Assembly: GCA_030407315.1 (NCBI GenBank)
Contig: JALQPE010002104.1
Location: 20,645 to 84,644, forward strand
From: Asparagopsis taxiformis
Lineage: Eukaryota; Rhodophyta; Florideophyceae; Bonnemaisoniales; Bonnemaisoniaceae
DNA: 64,000 nt
Direction of reading: 5' to 3'
The translations under genes were made by a program, and so were the position numbers. Positions within the stretch are counted from its first letter, which is position 1. Every line of letters starts with the position of its first letter. Positions 18,236-28,700 of the stretch are shown piece after piece. The notes beneath the pieces are model-generated. The model was not told where the DNA came from and searched no databases. It saw nothing but the letters and a program-made list of their open reading frames with translations.

Positions 18236-18893
18236 TGTAGTAGGTAGAAAATCCGCAAAGCGGCAAAACCACCCTACAGGTGTCCCGAGCTTCGGTAGCG
18301 TGGTAGAGCAAGCGAATCTTGCGTCAACCGCCAATGGCGTGTATACCACGAAAGGTCTTCCGGTAATGCCGGGTGAAGGTTGGGGGTGCTCACGCACGAA
18401 GTGCGTATTGATGGAGCGAAAGACGTAACCCGTCGAGCTGTATAGCTAAAGCTAATTCGTCCTGGAAGGATGGAATAGAGCAATGCAAACACTGTTCAGT
18501 GGAGTCGTAAATTCCACGTGAGTTTACGTTACCTCTAAAGGTTAAGCACTCTGGCTAATCCAGAGGCGTTTTATACTAGTCTAAGTTACTGTAAACAGTT
18601 AGGGTAGGTAGACAGTTAGGAATAAATATCCTTATGTGCACCAATCAGATCCCTGATTATGGCGACTGCGGAAGCCCGCGAGATCACCAACTGTTAGTGT
18701 TACAGTGTAAAGTTAGCTGAGTCAGCTTAGTTAAAATTTGCCCCTTGTGGGGTCTTTAATTGTCCCAGTGGGTCCATTCCCTTGACTTGGGCGAGATACA
18801 GCGAGGCTGTTTCTATTGGTCAGTCCCGACCCGGGGTCATCCAATAGGATGTTGACACGACCCCACCAGGGCAGACCACCGCGTGGTATGACA
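18236..18893 (-). repeat. 3' LTR of gypsy A
   Basis: 658 bp; minus strand TGTCATACCACG...CCTACTACA. Contains CACGTG at 18515-18520 and CCAAT/ATTGG boxes. Confidence 0.95.
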
Positions 18894-19369
18894 TCGCCCC
18901 CTCCTAAGCCAATTGTCGTCCCGACAATTCCAAAAATCTACTGATTTTAAATTCCCAAATTATTTCCACCGCCGTGGTCGGCCAACCGGATAAAAATTTT
19001 GACCGCCAAAATTTGGCTGATATTTACCCGTGCACACGGTTCCACTCCCGAGCGTCGCTCATCATCTGAGTAACGACCTTTCAGGTTTGCGTCCTTTCAC
19101 CGGCCTTGCCGTGTTGTCCAACCTTGTTCTCCCTCCGGTCCTGCCGGTTTGCGAAGCGATCTCGCCTGGCGATTCAAGTCTTGTGCCTCGCTGAGGTTTG
19201 CGCGCGTGATACGCGATTTTTCTTGCGTTAAGGGTAATACCCGCCTTGCGTTCTTCCGCGGCGTCCCTTCGGGATTCAAGCAAGACCTCACGCCTGTGGC
19301 GACCGTACGACTTGTCTGTTGCGTTGCTTCTGACTCCAGTGGAGTATTTAAGAACTGCTGTTACTCAGC
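18894..19369 (+). promoter_or_regulatory. PPT of gypsy A and leader of its antisense ORF
   Basis: 18894-18906 reads AGGAGGGGGCGA on the minus strand, the polypurine tract. The remainder is a leader for the antisense ORF with no other gene; TATTTAAG lies at 19345. Confidence 0.5.
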
Positions 19370-22300
19370 ATGGTCGATCGCATTAACAGCCCGACAGGCA
19401 ACATGCCCACACGTTCTACGCGGGCGGCCTCCCGCCGTCAAACCACCCGCCATCAGGCGTCGCGCGCACCTTCGACTCCAACCCCGGCGACGCCGACAAC
19501 TAACCCTTCCGCTACCGCTGCTGGCGTTCCAGCTTCTTCTTCTCAACCACCGGATTCCGGTTCGCAGGCTAAACCCTCTACAGGGACTGGTCAAGAACAG
19601 GCGAAGACACCTTCGGCCGCTCACCATCCGCCGAGTCCCTCACCTGAGGTTACGCCTCGTAAAGACAATCCCGGTAAACCGGTTGTGCTGCCTTCGGTAG
19701 TTCCGCCCCCAAGCGACCCTCAGCCTGAGGTAGAAGAAGTTGAAGTTCAACGGGATACCCCGCGTTCACCGCCATCGGACAAGCAAGGGACTCCCCAGCC
19801 TTCGCGCCGCACGCCGGAACCGGCAGAAATTATCGTTGACGCTGCTGCGGCTTCGCAGCCCAGTTCGACCCCCGCGACTTCTGCCGTTCCTGCCGTCACA
19901 GGCCGTTCCATCGTTCCCCGTCCATCGGAGTATCCGGATCCTTATGCGAACCCTCGCTCGTCCACACGGAATCCCGTTACGGCTGAACCGGTTAAGTCCA
20001 AGAATCCTTACGAGGACTTATACAGCCGTAATCGGCAATTCATCATCGATGCGCGAAACCGCAAGGCGGCCGAAGAAGCGGGTCGCGGGCTGGTTGCCAG
20101 CAATTCGACGCGAGCCGCGTATGGGTCCGGTGGATATGAGACGGTGCAACCGCAAGGAAGACAAGGTCAGTTAGTAGATCCGTACCAAAAACCAGCTCCT
20201 GCTGTTACGGCTGCGCCGACTTATTCATCGCCCAAGCGGGTTCCGGCTCCTTCCGCCGATTGGCGTCGCGAAGGCGAATTTTATCCTTCGAATGCTTCGG
20301 AGCTCATGGTCTTTGACTCACATGAGTTGCCTTTTTCAAGGTATTTGAGAGCTTCGTGGGAGTATTACCCCTTTGCGCGCCTGCCCCTACGGGAGTTTTT
20401 AAGCGAGGACGTTACCGACTTACGTCGAGACCTCCGTCTCATGGCAGGTGTTAAACACCGTGATACCCATGCGCTGCATAACAGCTGGTCGGCTTATGCC
20501 CAATTGCCATCGTGTCGGCCGATGCGACATTTCCGTGTACCACACACGTTGCTGTGCGACCGCACCTTTCTTCTCCACCCAGGCGATGCCTTGTACGTTG
20601 AGCGGATGAACCGTCGATTGTTCGAGTCACACTCGGATCAAGGGAGCGTCCCCGACTTACCTATCGTTAGGTCAAGATGGTTTGCGTATCCGCCCCGCCC
20701 GGATACCGGTATGTTGGAACATCACATGCGTGTACACGCGCGTCACCTAACCCGGACTACCGGTTTGCAAGTGTCGTCACTTGACTACCGAGTGTTCGGT
20801 TACCGAGCTAATCGGAGCATAGACCATCGCACTGCGAACTTGGTGGTACCTACAGCAGAGCTGAATTCGACGTTGGAAGATTCCCGATGGGAAGGCGAGA
20901 ACTCACCGCCCTTGGGTTTGCCCATTGGGGATACACCAGCGATGCTGTATTTCCACAGTGTGGTCGAGGCGGATCCCCGTCCTTGGGTGAAGCCTCGGTT
21001 TTTGGACTATGTCCTATTAGAGCGAGAGCTCATGATTGGTTTGGAATTGGCTCGTCTCGTAGAGACTAGAGGGTTCCTCCCGGTATTGGCCAAACACTTG
21101 GCAGAGTCGGCTATCACGACGTGGAAGACATTCCATGAGATGCCGTTATCACCGGTTGTACCGAAGACGCGTAGCGTAGATGTGAAGGTTATCATCGACC
21201 TCCTCGAGGCTTCTTACAAGACCACCGATGGTATAGAGGAGATTGCTTGTACAATCGAAGGCGTTGCGCCCGAGAAGATCTTCCTTTACTCGCATCCGAG
21301 TTTGCCCTTCAAACCGGCGAAGGCCGCGGCGTATACTACCCGGGACGGGACTGTGGTTGAGACTCCTCCGTTTCGTCGGGACGGTGAATTTGCCGAGGAC
21401 GGCTATCTTACGGTCGACCCGCCAAGTTACTCCGACGGAGATTTGGAGGACTACATGTACAAACCCGAACGGGAGATGCACGTTCCACGCCCTGGGCGTC
21501 CGACACCTGCTGGTCATTATCGTCCAGCCGATTCCGGCGTCTCTCCTCATCCAACTGCTCCCGTAGAGCCAGCTTCTTACGAAGCGATGGAACCCCCGGC
21601 AGTTGTCCCTCCACCAGCCCCACTGGATCTTTCTCGCTCTACCCGTCCGGGTCTTCCGGCTTCTACGGCAGCGCTGTTTCTGTCACCCGACCGTCAATCC
21701 GGTCAGTCACTCGAGGATGACGGTACGGTCGGTCGTGCTACCGCCCGCGCGGATGTTCTTGGATCCAGTTTGTCTGCGGCGCAGTTATTATCGGTTACGA
21801 ATGTGCGCCAATTGGCGGATAGTCTTGGTGATGGCCAACTTTCGTCGGTGTTTCATCCACGGGATGACGGTTACCCCGTTCGCAATGCGTTGGATACTTT
21901 GGCGTTAACGTGTGTCACGTTGGGTACTCGGTACAAGGAAAGTCGCGAGCGACGGGATGCTGCAGTAACGCGCTATCGTGCAGAGCGTACAGGTCGCCGC
22001 TTAGCGGAAGAGAAGGTGTCAAAATTGGAAAAGGACTTAACTGCGAGGCAGAAGACGTTCGATGAACTAGTGACAAGAGTCCGAGAGCTTGAGGAAGAAT
22101 TGCGCTTAGCGCGTAGGCGCATACCGCATGAGCGGGGTAGGGATACAACACACGCCCTGGAGACTCCAGCTAGTGTTCAACCTCGAGGAGGGATATCCGG
22201 TCGTCGTCGGGATCGTTCTCCCGCTGAGCGCGACGATGGTCGAAATGTCCGCCCCCGGCGCGCTTCTCCAGTTAACACGACTCCGCCGTTGCTTCAGCGC

Positions 22301-22573
22301 ATCGAATCACGGGATCCCGTGAGGGGGGAGTCTCCGGATATGTCCGATGAGGTGGTCACTAATTCTCCGACGGTATCGGTTCCTTCAGTCCCTGCTGTGC
22401 CTCATCATCGCCCACCGGCTCGCTTAACCACTTCCCGTCGGGATGCTGGACGCATTCGTCCTCGCGACACTCGTCGTTCTACGGCTCAACATCCGACCAA
22501 CCGGTCATTGAGGCCAACCTCTTCCTACCCTTCGCATCAGCGCCCCCGTCCCTCCGACAACTTCCGACGTTAG
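19370..22573 (+). CDS. Gypsy A antisense ORF (1067 aa), intact
   Basis: Long uninterrupted ORF on the strand opposite to gag-pol, between the chromodomain integrase and the 3' LTR. About 1-290 is Pro/Ser/Thr-rich and disordered. About 290-700 is a conserved domain (LPFSRYLRASWEYYPFARLP, LLCDRTFLLHPGDALYVERM, RFLDYVLLERELMIGLELAR). About 700-830 is Pro/Ser-rich again. About 860-935 is a coiled coil (RRLAEEKVSKLEKDL). The tail is Arg-rich. Gypsy B1 has a homologue with the same order. I recognise no family. Plant Tat-lineage elements carry antisense ORFs at this position, but similarity to those proteins is not evident. The architecture suggests a nucleic-acid-binding oligomer; inferred. Confidence 0.75.
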   Translation: MVDRINSPTGNMPTRSTRAASRRQTTRHQASRAPSTPTPATPTTNPSATAAGVPASSSQPPDSGSQAKPSTGTGQEQAKTPSAAHHPPSPSPEVTPRKDNPGKPVVLPSVVPPPSDPQPEVEEVEVQRDTPRSPPSDKQGTPQPSRRTPEPAEIIVDAAAASQPSSTPATSAVPAVTGRSIVPRPSEYPDPYANPRSSTRNPVTAEPVKSKNPYEDLYSRNRQFIIDARNRKAAEEAGRGLVASNSTRAAYGSGGYETVQPQGRQGQLVDPYQKPAPAVTAAPTYSSPKRVPAPSADWRREGEFYPSNASELMVFDSHELPFSRYLRASWEYYPFARLPLREFLSEDVTDLRRDLRLMAGVKHRDTHALHNSWSAYAQLPSCRPMRHFRVPHTLLCDRTFLLHPGDALYVERMNRRLFESHSDQGSVPDLPIVRSRWFAYPPRPDTGMLEHHMRVHARHLTRTTGLQVSSLDYRVFGYRANRSIDHRTANLVVPTAELNSTLEDSRWEGENSPPLGLPIGDTPAMLYFHSVVEADPRPWVKPRFLDYVLLERELMIGLELARLVETRGFLPVLAKHLAESAITTWKTFHEMPLSPVVPKTRSVDVKVIIDLLEASYKTTDGIEEIACTIEGVAPEKIFLYSHPSLPFKPAKAAAYTTRDGTVVETPPFRRDGEFAEDGYLTVDPPSYSDGDLEDYMYKPEREMHVPRPGRPTPAGHYRPADSGVSPHPTAPVEPASYEAMEPPAVVPPPAPLDLSRSTRPGLPASTAALFLSPDRQSGQSLEDDGTVGRATARADVLGSSLSAAQLLSVTNVRQLADSLGDGQLSSVFHPRDDGYPVRNALDTLALTCVTLGTRYKESRERRDAAVTRYRAERTGRRLAEEKVSKLEKDLTARQKTFDELVTRVRELEEELRLARRRIPHERGRDTTHALETPASVQPRGGISGRRRDRSPAERDDGRNVRPRRASPVNTTPPLLQRIESRDPVRGESPDMSDEVVTNSPTVSVPSVPAVPHHRPPARLTTSRRDAGRIRPRDTRRSTAQHPTNRSLRPTSSYPSHQRPRPSDNFRR

Positions 22574-22904
22574 ACGTCTTACTTCCGTAACCGGGTTTAC
22601 CTTCTTATACGCATTTGCGTTTCACTCTCATGTTAGATCGTTCATCCATGCGCCGTGTGCGGCTTTGTCATGTCTCCCATTAAAATTTGGAATGTTTTTG
22701 TTGTTTTTATGGAATTTTTCGTCCGCCGATTGGCTTCATATTTCTACCACTCGCGGTTTTTGTTATTTGGCCAACCCGACGGGTGCTGTTCGTGGGGTCT
22801 TACCGGCTCAACCTTGTGGTCATTAGCGGTGACGCCGCGATCACTAGCCGTTCCTACTGACGCTCTTGCGTACAACAGCTTCGCTGTGGGGCAGCTCTGC
22901 CGTT
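22574..22904. other. Convergent 3' region between antisense ORF and pol
   Basis: 331 bp between the stop of the antisense ORF and the stop of the integrase frame. Transcripts from both strands must end or overlap here. Confidence 0.5.
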
Positions 22905-25145
22905 CTACTTACCACGCCTTTTGGCCGTTCGTCGTTTAATCGTTTTCTTACCCGCTTGGCGGTCAACTTTCCGGAAGTACCGAGATATTTGCTCGTCTGG
23001 CACGTTGTGCCGTTGCGTCCACGTAGGGTCACGATACCCGTACCACTTCACGAGGAACCATTCCTCCTGATCGTCGTCGACGACATAATCGATCAAGTCG
23101 TCTATGGCGAATTCCTGTTCCTCAGGTGGTCCCAGGTTGTGGGAGACAGTTCCCGGTTCGGGTATAACCTCTTGGCTCGACGAGCGTCGTCTGCTTCCGG
23201 TGTTGGCCGTGTCACCCGCAGGGTTTATCAGCTCAGCCGAAGTGGCTTCTTGGGATATTTCCATGCCGTGTGGTCGGCTTATTCTTGTTTGTCGACGAGA
23301 GCGACTATTCTTCTGCGGACTTGTTCCGGTTGGTGCCTTATGGGTTGATCGGCGTAGCCGGGAGAACGTCTTGTTGGCGTCTTGGGAAGCAGGTTCCTGC
23401 ATTGTGTCAAGAGTTTCATCCTCGGCGAGGTCAATTTGAGTGGGCATTGGCTGTGAAGCAGCATTGTTATTACGACGTATGTCAGCCTGGGCCCCCTCCT
23501 CAAAGACGGTTCGTCTCGGACCGATACTCGGTGTGTTAGTTACGGAATTACCTTCAACCGCGGGGCGGGATGACAAAGGCTTGGTTACAGGGTGACCTGG
23601 GGGTTGTCCGGTGTGAAGAGGTACGCGCTGCGGACCTGATGTCTCGCGACGTAGTCGTTCTTCCGCCATAGTCGGCACCGTGTTGGCGGCTTGATCGTCG
23701 GTTCTTGCCGCAGGTACGGGTGCTCCGTTAGCAGTTAACCGTGAGTGCGGTATTTCCGGTTCAGGTTGTGGCGCGTACGTCACGCGGTCGTGGCTAACTT
23801 GTTCGACAAGTCCATCACGTTCAATATGGACGGTACGCCTACCGGCTTTAGCAACCTTAAAAGGTCCTTGCGCCAGTGGCGTCAACTTGTTTCGTTCCCG
23901 TACTTCGGGGTTGTCAAGGTAAACATAGTCGCCCTCCTGGAGGAGTCGTTTGGTCTTCCGGACTCTCCGGTCAAAGTCTCGCTTATAACGCGGTTGCGTG
24001 GCTTGTAGCCGTTGACCGGACTTCTCAATCGCGTGAGCAATCCGTTGCAGGAAATCCTGTTTCAAGAAAGCGTCCGGTTTTTGCCGTGATCTCGTCGAGT
24101 GATGAAGGGAGTAAGGTGGTGGGGGTCGACTTAGGATAAGGTCAAAGGGAGTCGTCCCTGTCGTGCGATGCACGTGCGTATTATACGCGTAAGTCAACGC
24201 TGGTGCGTATACATCCCAGTCATTCTGGTTCTCATTTACGTAGTTGCGTAACATGTTCAACAACGTACGGTTATACCGTTCTACCTGACCGTTGGTCTGA
24301 GGGTGGTAGGTTGTTGTGAACAAGTTCTTTGTTCCAAGTTGCAGGCAAACAGCCTGAAAAAGTTTGGAAGCAAACTGAGGTCCATTATCGGAAAGCAACG
24401 TCCTAGGGGGACCGTACTTGAAAACCCAGTGGGTGCAAAAGGCAACAGCCACATGGTAAGCAGTGATACTGCGTAATGGTACAACCTGAGTAAGCTTCGT
24501 GAAGCGACAGGTAATTACTAAAAGGTGAAGGTTACCCTTCTTTGTTTTAGGCAACGGGCCTAATAAGTCTATAGAGACTTCTTCCAGCGGTGCTGAAGCT
24601 GGGAATAGTTTCAATGTGTTTGCGTGTCTACGCAACTTGAGGCGGTTCTTGGCGCAAGCCTGACAACGTTCAACCGTAGCGGTGATATCCGCGGCCATGG
24701 CAGGCCAATAATACGAGAGACGCATAGTCTCATACATACGGTTTTGTCCGGGGTGACCCGCGAGTACGTCGTGATGACACATCTTCAACAGGCGGGGCCT
24801 GAGTGTTCTTGGTACCACCACTTGGTGGGAATTGTCAAGGGTGGATTTACGTCGCAAGACACCTTTGTCATCTTCGAAGAAGACAGTGTCAGACTTCTGA
24901 CTTGTCAATACTTGTTGACAAAAGTCATCAGAGCGTTGCTCCTCAATCCACTCGTTGAGTGTTATCGGTTCGGAACCCTCTGTCTGAGGGTGTGTCGTTA
25001 GGACAGCTGGGTTTATTCCCGTTAGGGATTTGTCAGTGTAATTCCGCGCGATGAGCACATCAAAGAACCAAGGGTTCATCTCTTCTGTAACAGGTACTTC
25101 CTGGGTAAGATCATACGCGAAGAGTGTGGGAATTTCGTCATCCAC
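22905..25145 (-). CDS. pol: Gypsy A integrase with C-terminal chromodomain
   Basis: 746 codons shown; the frame continues into the copia insertion at 25217. Zinc-binding H125/H131 and C161/C164 (CQAC), catalytic D193 (SIDLLGPLP), D253 (LSDNGPQF) and E289 (NGQVERYNRT), D-x35-E. The GPY/F-like region is followed by a disordered linker and a chromodomain near the end (IDYVVDDDQEEWFLVKWYGY, then WTQRH). Chromodomains direct chromovirus integration to marked chromatin. Upstream, the RNase H half lies beyond copia family 2. Confidence 0.9.
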   Translation of the reverse strand: MDDEIPTLFAYDLTQEVPVTEEMNPWFFDVLIARNYTDKSLTGINPAVLTTHPQTEGSEPITLNEWIEEQRSDDFCQQVLTSQKSDTVFFEDDKGVLRRKSTLDNSHQVVVPRTLRPRLLKMCHHDVLAGHPGQNRMYETMRLSYYWPAMAADITATVERCQACAKNRLKLRRHANTLKLFPASAPLEEVSIDLLGPLPKTKKGNLHLLVITCRFTKLTQVVPLRSITAYHVAVAFCTHWVFKYGPPRTLLSDNGPQFASKLFQAVCLQLGTKNLFTTTYHPQTNGQVERYNRTLLNMLRNYVNENQNDWDVYAPALTYAYNTHVHRTTGTTPFDLILSRPPPPYSLHHSTRSRQKPDAFLKQDFLQRIAHAIEKSGQRLQATQPRYKRDFDRRVRKTKRLLQEGDYVYLDNPEVRERNKLTPLAQGPFKVAKAGRRTVHIERDGLVEQVSHDRVTYAPQPEPEIPHSRLTANGAPVPAARTDDQAANTVPTMAEERLRRETSGPQRVPLHTGQPPGHPVTKPLSSRPAVEGNSVTNTPSIGPRRTVFEEGAQADIRRNNNAASQPMPTQIDLAEDETLDTMQEPASQDANKTFSRLRRSTHKAPTGTSPQKNSRSRRQTRISRPHGMEISQEATSAELINPAGDTANTGSRRRSSSQEVIPEPGTVSHNLGPPEEQEFAIDDLIDYVVDDDQEEWFLVKWYGYRDPTWTQRHNVPDEQISRYFRKVDRQAGKKTIKRRTAKRRGK

Positions 25146-25216
25146 CGGATGTGGGTCTAACCCTTCTGTTTCAACACGCGATAACGCGTCTGGTACTTGG
25201 TGAACCCTACCGGGGC

Positions 25217-25704
25217 TGTTGAAACGAATTGGTCGCTTACCGAGCGTTTACTGAATCTGCGAGCTCACTACATAATTTGTATTCTCGCCGAGGTGCGCCG
25301 GCGGTGCTAAGGACAGCCTGTTCAAGGCTGCTCCAGACAGACTGTCACTGACAGTCTGTCCTAGCAAGCACCCGCTGCCAATCTGGTACACGTGGGCTTC
25401 TCTATCATATCATCCACACGTGTACACTTATCATAACATTTTCCCTCTGCCATGATGGCAACCCATCTTGGCATTTCTAATTACTAATTGAAACTATGAC
25501 AAACAAATTGAAACTTCAGACGCTAATATCTCCATGAAGAAAGGTCGTAGAAGCTTCGGAGAAGTTGCTACCCGACTAATTCGGGCACGCTGAACACGAT
25601 GAGATAGGTTTCAGAGCGCTCAGACCACTCCTTCATAGAGAAATCGAGGGTCAAAGTTTTCTCACGTAATTGAGCCCCTCAGGGCCAATTCCAGTGCTTC
25701 AACA
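25217..25704 (-). repeat. 3' LTR of copia family 2
   Basis: 488 bp. Contains GACAGACTGTC (25336-25346) and GACAGTCTGTC (25350-25360), and TACACGTG (25387-25394) facing CACGTGTA (25417-25424). Confidence 0.95.
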
Positions 25705-28700
25705 CTCCCCCTCTTTGACCTTCTCGATTAATGATTTGGTAGTTACCCCCATAAGTTCACGAAGCTTGACGAACTGAATCCTTTGCAGAGGCTTAGTGAG
25801 GACATCCGCTACCATATCAGATGTTGGACAGTAGTCGATATCGAACATTCCTTCGAGGAGGCAATCCCGGACAAAGTGATACCGAATGTCGATATGCTTT
25901 GTGCGGGTTCCAGAAGCATCGTTCCTAGCCATTTTGATAGATCCTTGATTATCCACATTGATGAGGATAGGATCTGCAGGATTTGTACTGCTGCTGAAAC
26001 CAACGATGTTTCTCAGCCAGATTGCCTCCTTCACTGCTGCACTGAGAGCCATGTATTCGGCTTCTGAGGAAGACTGGGCTACACAGCCTTGCTTACGAGA
26101 CTTCCAGCTCACCGCTCCTCCAGCCATCTTGAAGACATAGCCACTGGTCGACTTCCGGTTGATAGTACAACCGCCCCAGTCCGAGTCGCTGTACCCGACT
26201 GGTGCAAGTGTTGCTGTAGCTTTATACATCACGCCAAAGTCCCGTGTACCAGCGATGTAGCGTAGGACACGTTTAACGGCTACCCAGAGAGCTTTTGTCG
26301 GGGCCTCAACGAACTGTGCAAGTCTCCCAACGGCAAATGCGATGTCAGGGCGAGTTCCCACCGCTAGGTACATCAGGCTGCCAATTGCTCTGCGATAGAG
26401 CGTAGAGTCGATGGGCTCAGTTTCTGTATCCGCGACGGAGATCTGAGCTTGCATTGGCGTAACAACCGGACTTGCATTTTCCATTCCAAACCGTTCCAAT
26501 ACCTTCTCAGCGTAGCGAGACTGGTTCAAGTGTAGCAGTCCTTTCGAGGTGTTGCGCGCAATCTCTAGTCCAAGACATACCCGAGCTCTACCACAATCCT
26601 TCATCTCGAAACGCTTGCTGAACTCTGCTTTCAGCTCATCCAACATATCTCTACTGCTTGAAGCAAGAAGAATATCGTCGACGTATAGTGCAATGATGAT
26701 CATAGAGTCGTCACGATACCTGACATAGAAACATGGATCGTACGGAGAGCTCTGGAAGTCGAGCTGTGAAATGAGAAAGTCATCGATCTTAGCATGCCAC
26801 TGCCTCGGAGCTTGTTTGAGTCCGTATAGAGCCTTTTGCAGTTTGCAGACATGGTCTGGATGCTTCGAGTCGATGAATCCCTCCGGCTGCTCCATGAAGA
26901 TGTCCTGCTCGAGATCTCCGTAGAGAAAGGCTGTTTTGACGTCCATTTGGTCGCAGTGCAAATCGTGGTGGACAGTGAGCGCAAAGAACATGCGAAGGGT
27001 ACAGAACTGGACAACGGGGGCATAAGTCTCGGAGTAGTCGATGCCGTACTTCTGCTGGAATCCTCGAGTTACGAGTCGAGCTTTGTGTTTGATCGAGTGC
27101 TCACCAGTTTCACTCACAACATCTTTGCGTTTGAAGACCCACTTCGAAGTGAGGAGGTTGAGAGCTTCACTGCGGGGGACCAGAATCCAGGTGCTATTTG
27201 CTTCGAGGGAATCCATCTCGGACTGAATGGCCTCAATCCAGAGATCTTTTTCCTCCCCCTTGGTCACCTCAGTGAAGGTAAGAAGATGTTCCGGAGTGGT
27301 ATCAGCAGTAGTGGAGACAAGGGCAGTTGTTTTCCACCACTCACCCGGAGGTTTACGAGATCGAGAAGATTTACGCGGAGCGTTAAGGAGAGACTCATCA
27401 GTAGATGCTGAGGGAGTTGGTGGAGGAGATTGAGGTTGTGGAGCGTTGGTGTCAGAGTCAGAGTCCGAATGGGATGAAGGAGGAGTATCCTGTTTGGTAG
27501 AGAGACCAGACTTGCTGTCTCCATCCCATGGCTCAGTATTGGACTCAGGAGCAGCATCAACGCTGTTGTAGTCTGTATCAGAAGATGGTAAACGCTTCTT
27601 CTGCAGCTCGTCGAACACTACGTCTCGCGACACAACGACCTTTTCATTTGCTGTGTCCCATAGTTTGTAGGCTTTCTGGGAGCTTGCGTATCCAAGCATA
27701 ATTGCTTCCTTTGCCCGCAAATCAAGGGTCTGAAGAAGTTTATCAGGCGTTTTGTACCAGCATCTACTTCCGAACGTTCGCATATGAGCAATACTCGGTT
27801 TCCTACCATACCAGATCTCATACGGAGTATTTCCTGTTGGCAGGGAGCGGCTGGTGACACGGTTACGAATGTAGGCAGCACAGGAGAGTGCTTCTGCCCA
27901 GAACTCGAATGGGGTGTTGCTGTGATGGAGCATGGCACGAATTTGATCTTTGAGGGTTCTGTTCATTCTCTCTGCCACACCATTCTGTTGCGGAGTGTAT
28001 GCGCAGGTGGTCTGACGTTTGATTCCTTGGCTGTCGAGGAAGGAGGTAAAGTCGTTTGAGAAGAACTCTCCCCCTCCATCCGAGCGTAGTTGGCGGAGTT
28101 TACAACCAGTTTGCGTTTCAGCAATGCGCAGGAATCTCTGGAAGGAGTCGAAGCAATCGGACTTACGGTGGAGCGGGTATACCGTTAGCCATCGGGACTT
28201 GTCATCGATGAATGTCACAAAGTATCGAGCTCCCCCTTTCGAGAGTACTTCCATCGGCCCTGCCAGATCTGTGTGAACCAACTGGAGTAGCTCAGATGCT
28301 CTCGTTTCAGAGAGCTTTGGAATAGCTGCTCGGGGCATTTTGCCGGTTATGCATCCTTCACATGGGGCACCTGCATCTGATTTCTGAGATTTGATTCGGA
28401 GGCCCTTCACGGCAGATAGCTGTTCCATGCGTGAGATACCGGATTTGTTGACATGCCCGAGCCGCTCGTGCCAGAGCTGTAGCGAGGCCACACAGGCTGT
28501 TTGCTGCACATGATCTTTTGGGGCCTCTGACGAGAAGAGATCAATGGCATAGAGTCCCTTGCTTCTCCGTCCAGTGGCTATCGGTTTGTTGTTCTGAGTC
28601 AGGATGACTGTATTGTTATTGAACTGCACCGATATGCCTCGAGTAGTGAGGGTGCTGACGGAGATGAGAGAAAATACAAAAGAGGGAACGTGGAGGACGT

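Noticed and set aside
18236..18428. C-terminal 64 codons of the 17232 frame
   Set aside because: Read-through into the gypsy A LTR, not original coding sequence.
19370..22573. Host gene on the plus strand
   Set aside because: It lies between pol and the 3' LTR of gypsy A, inside its target duplication, and has a homologue at the same place in gypsy B1.
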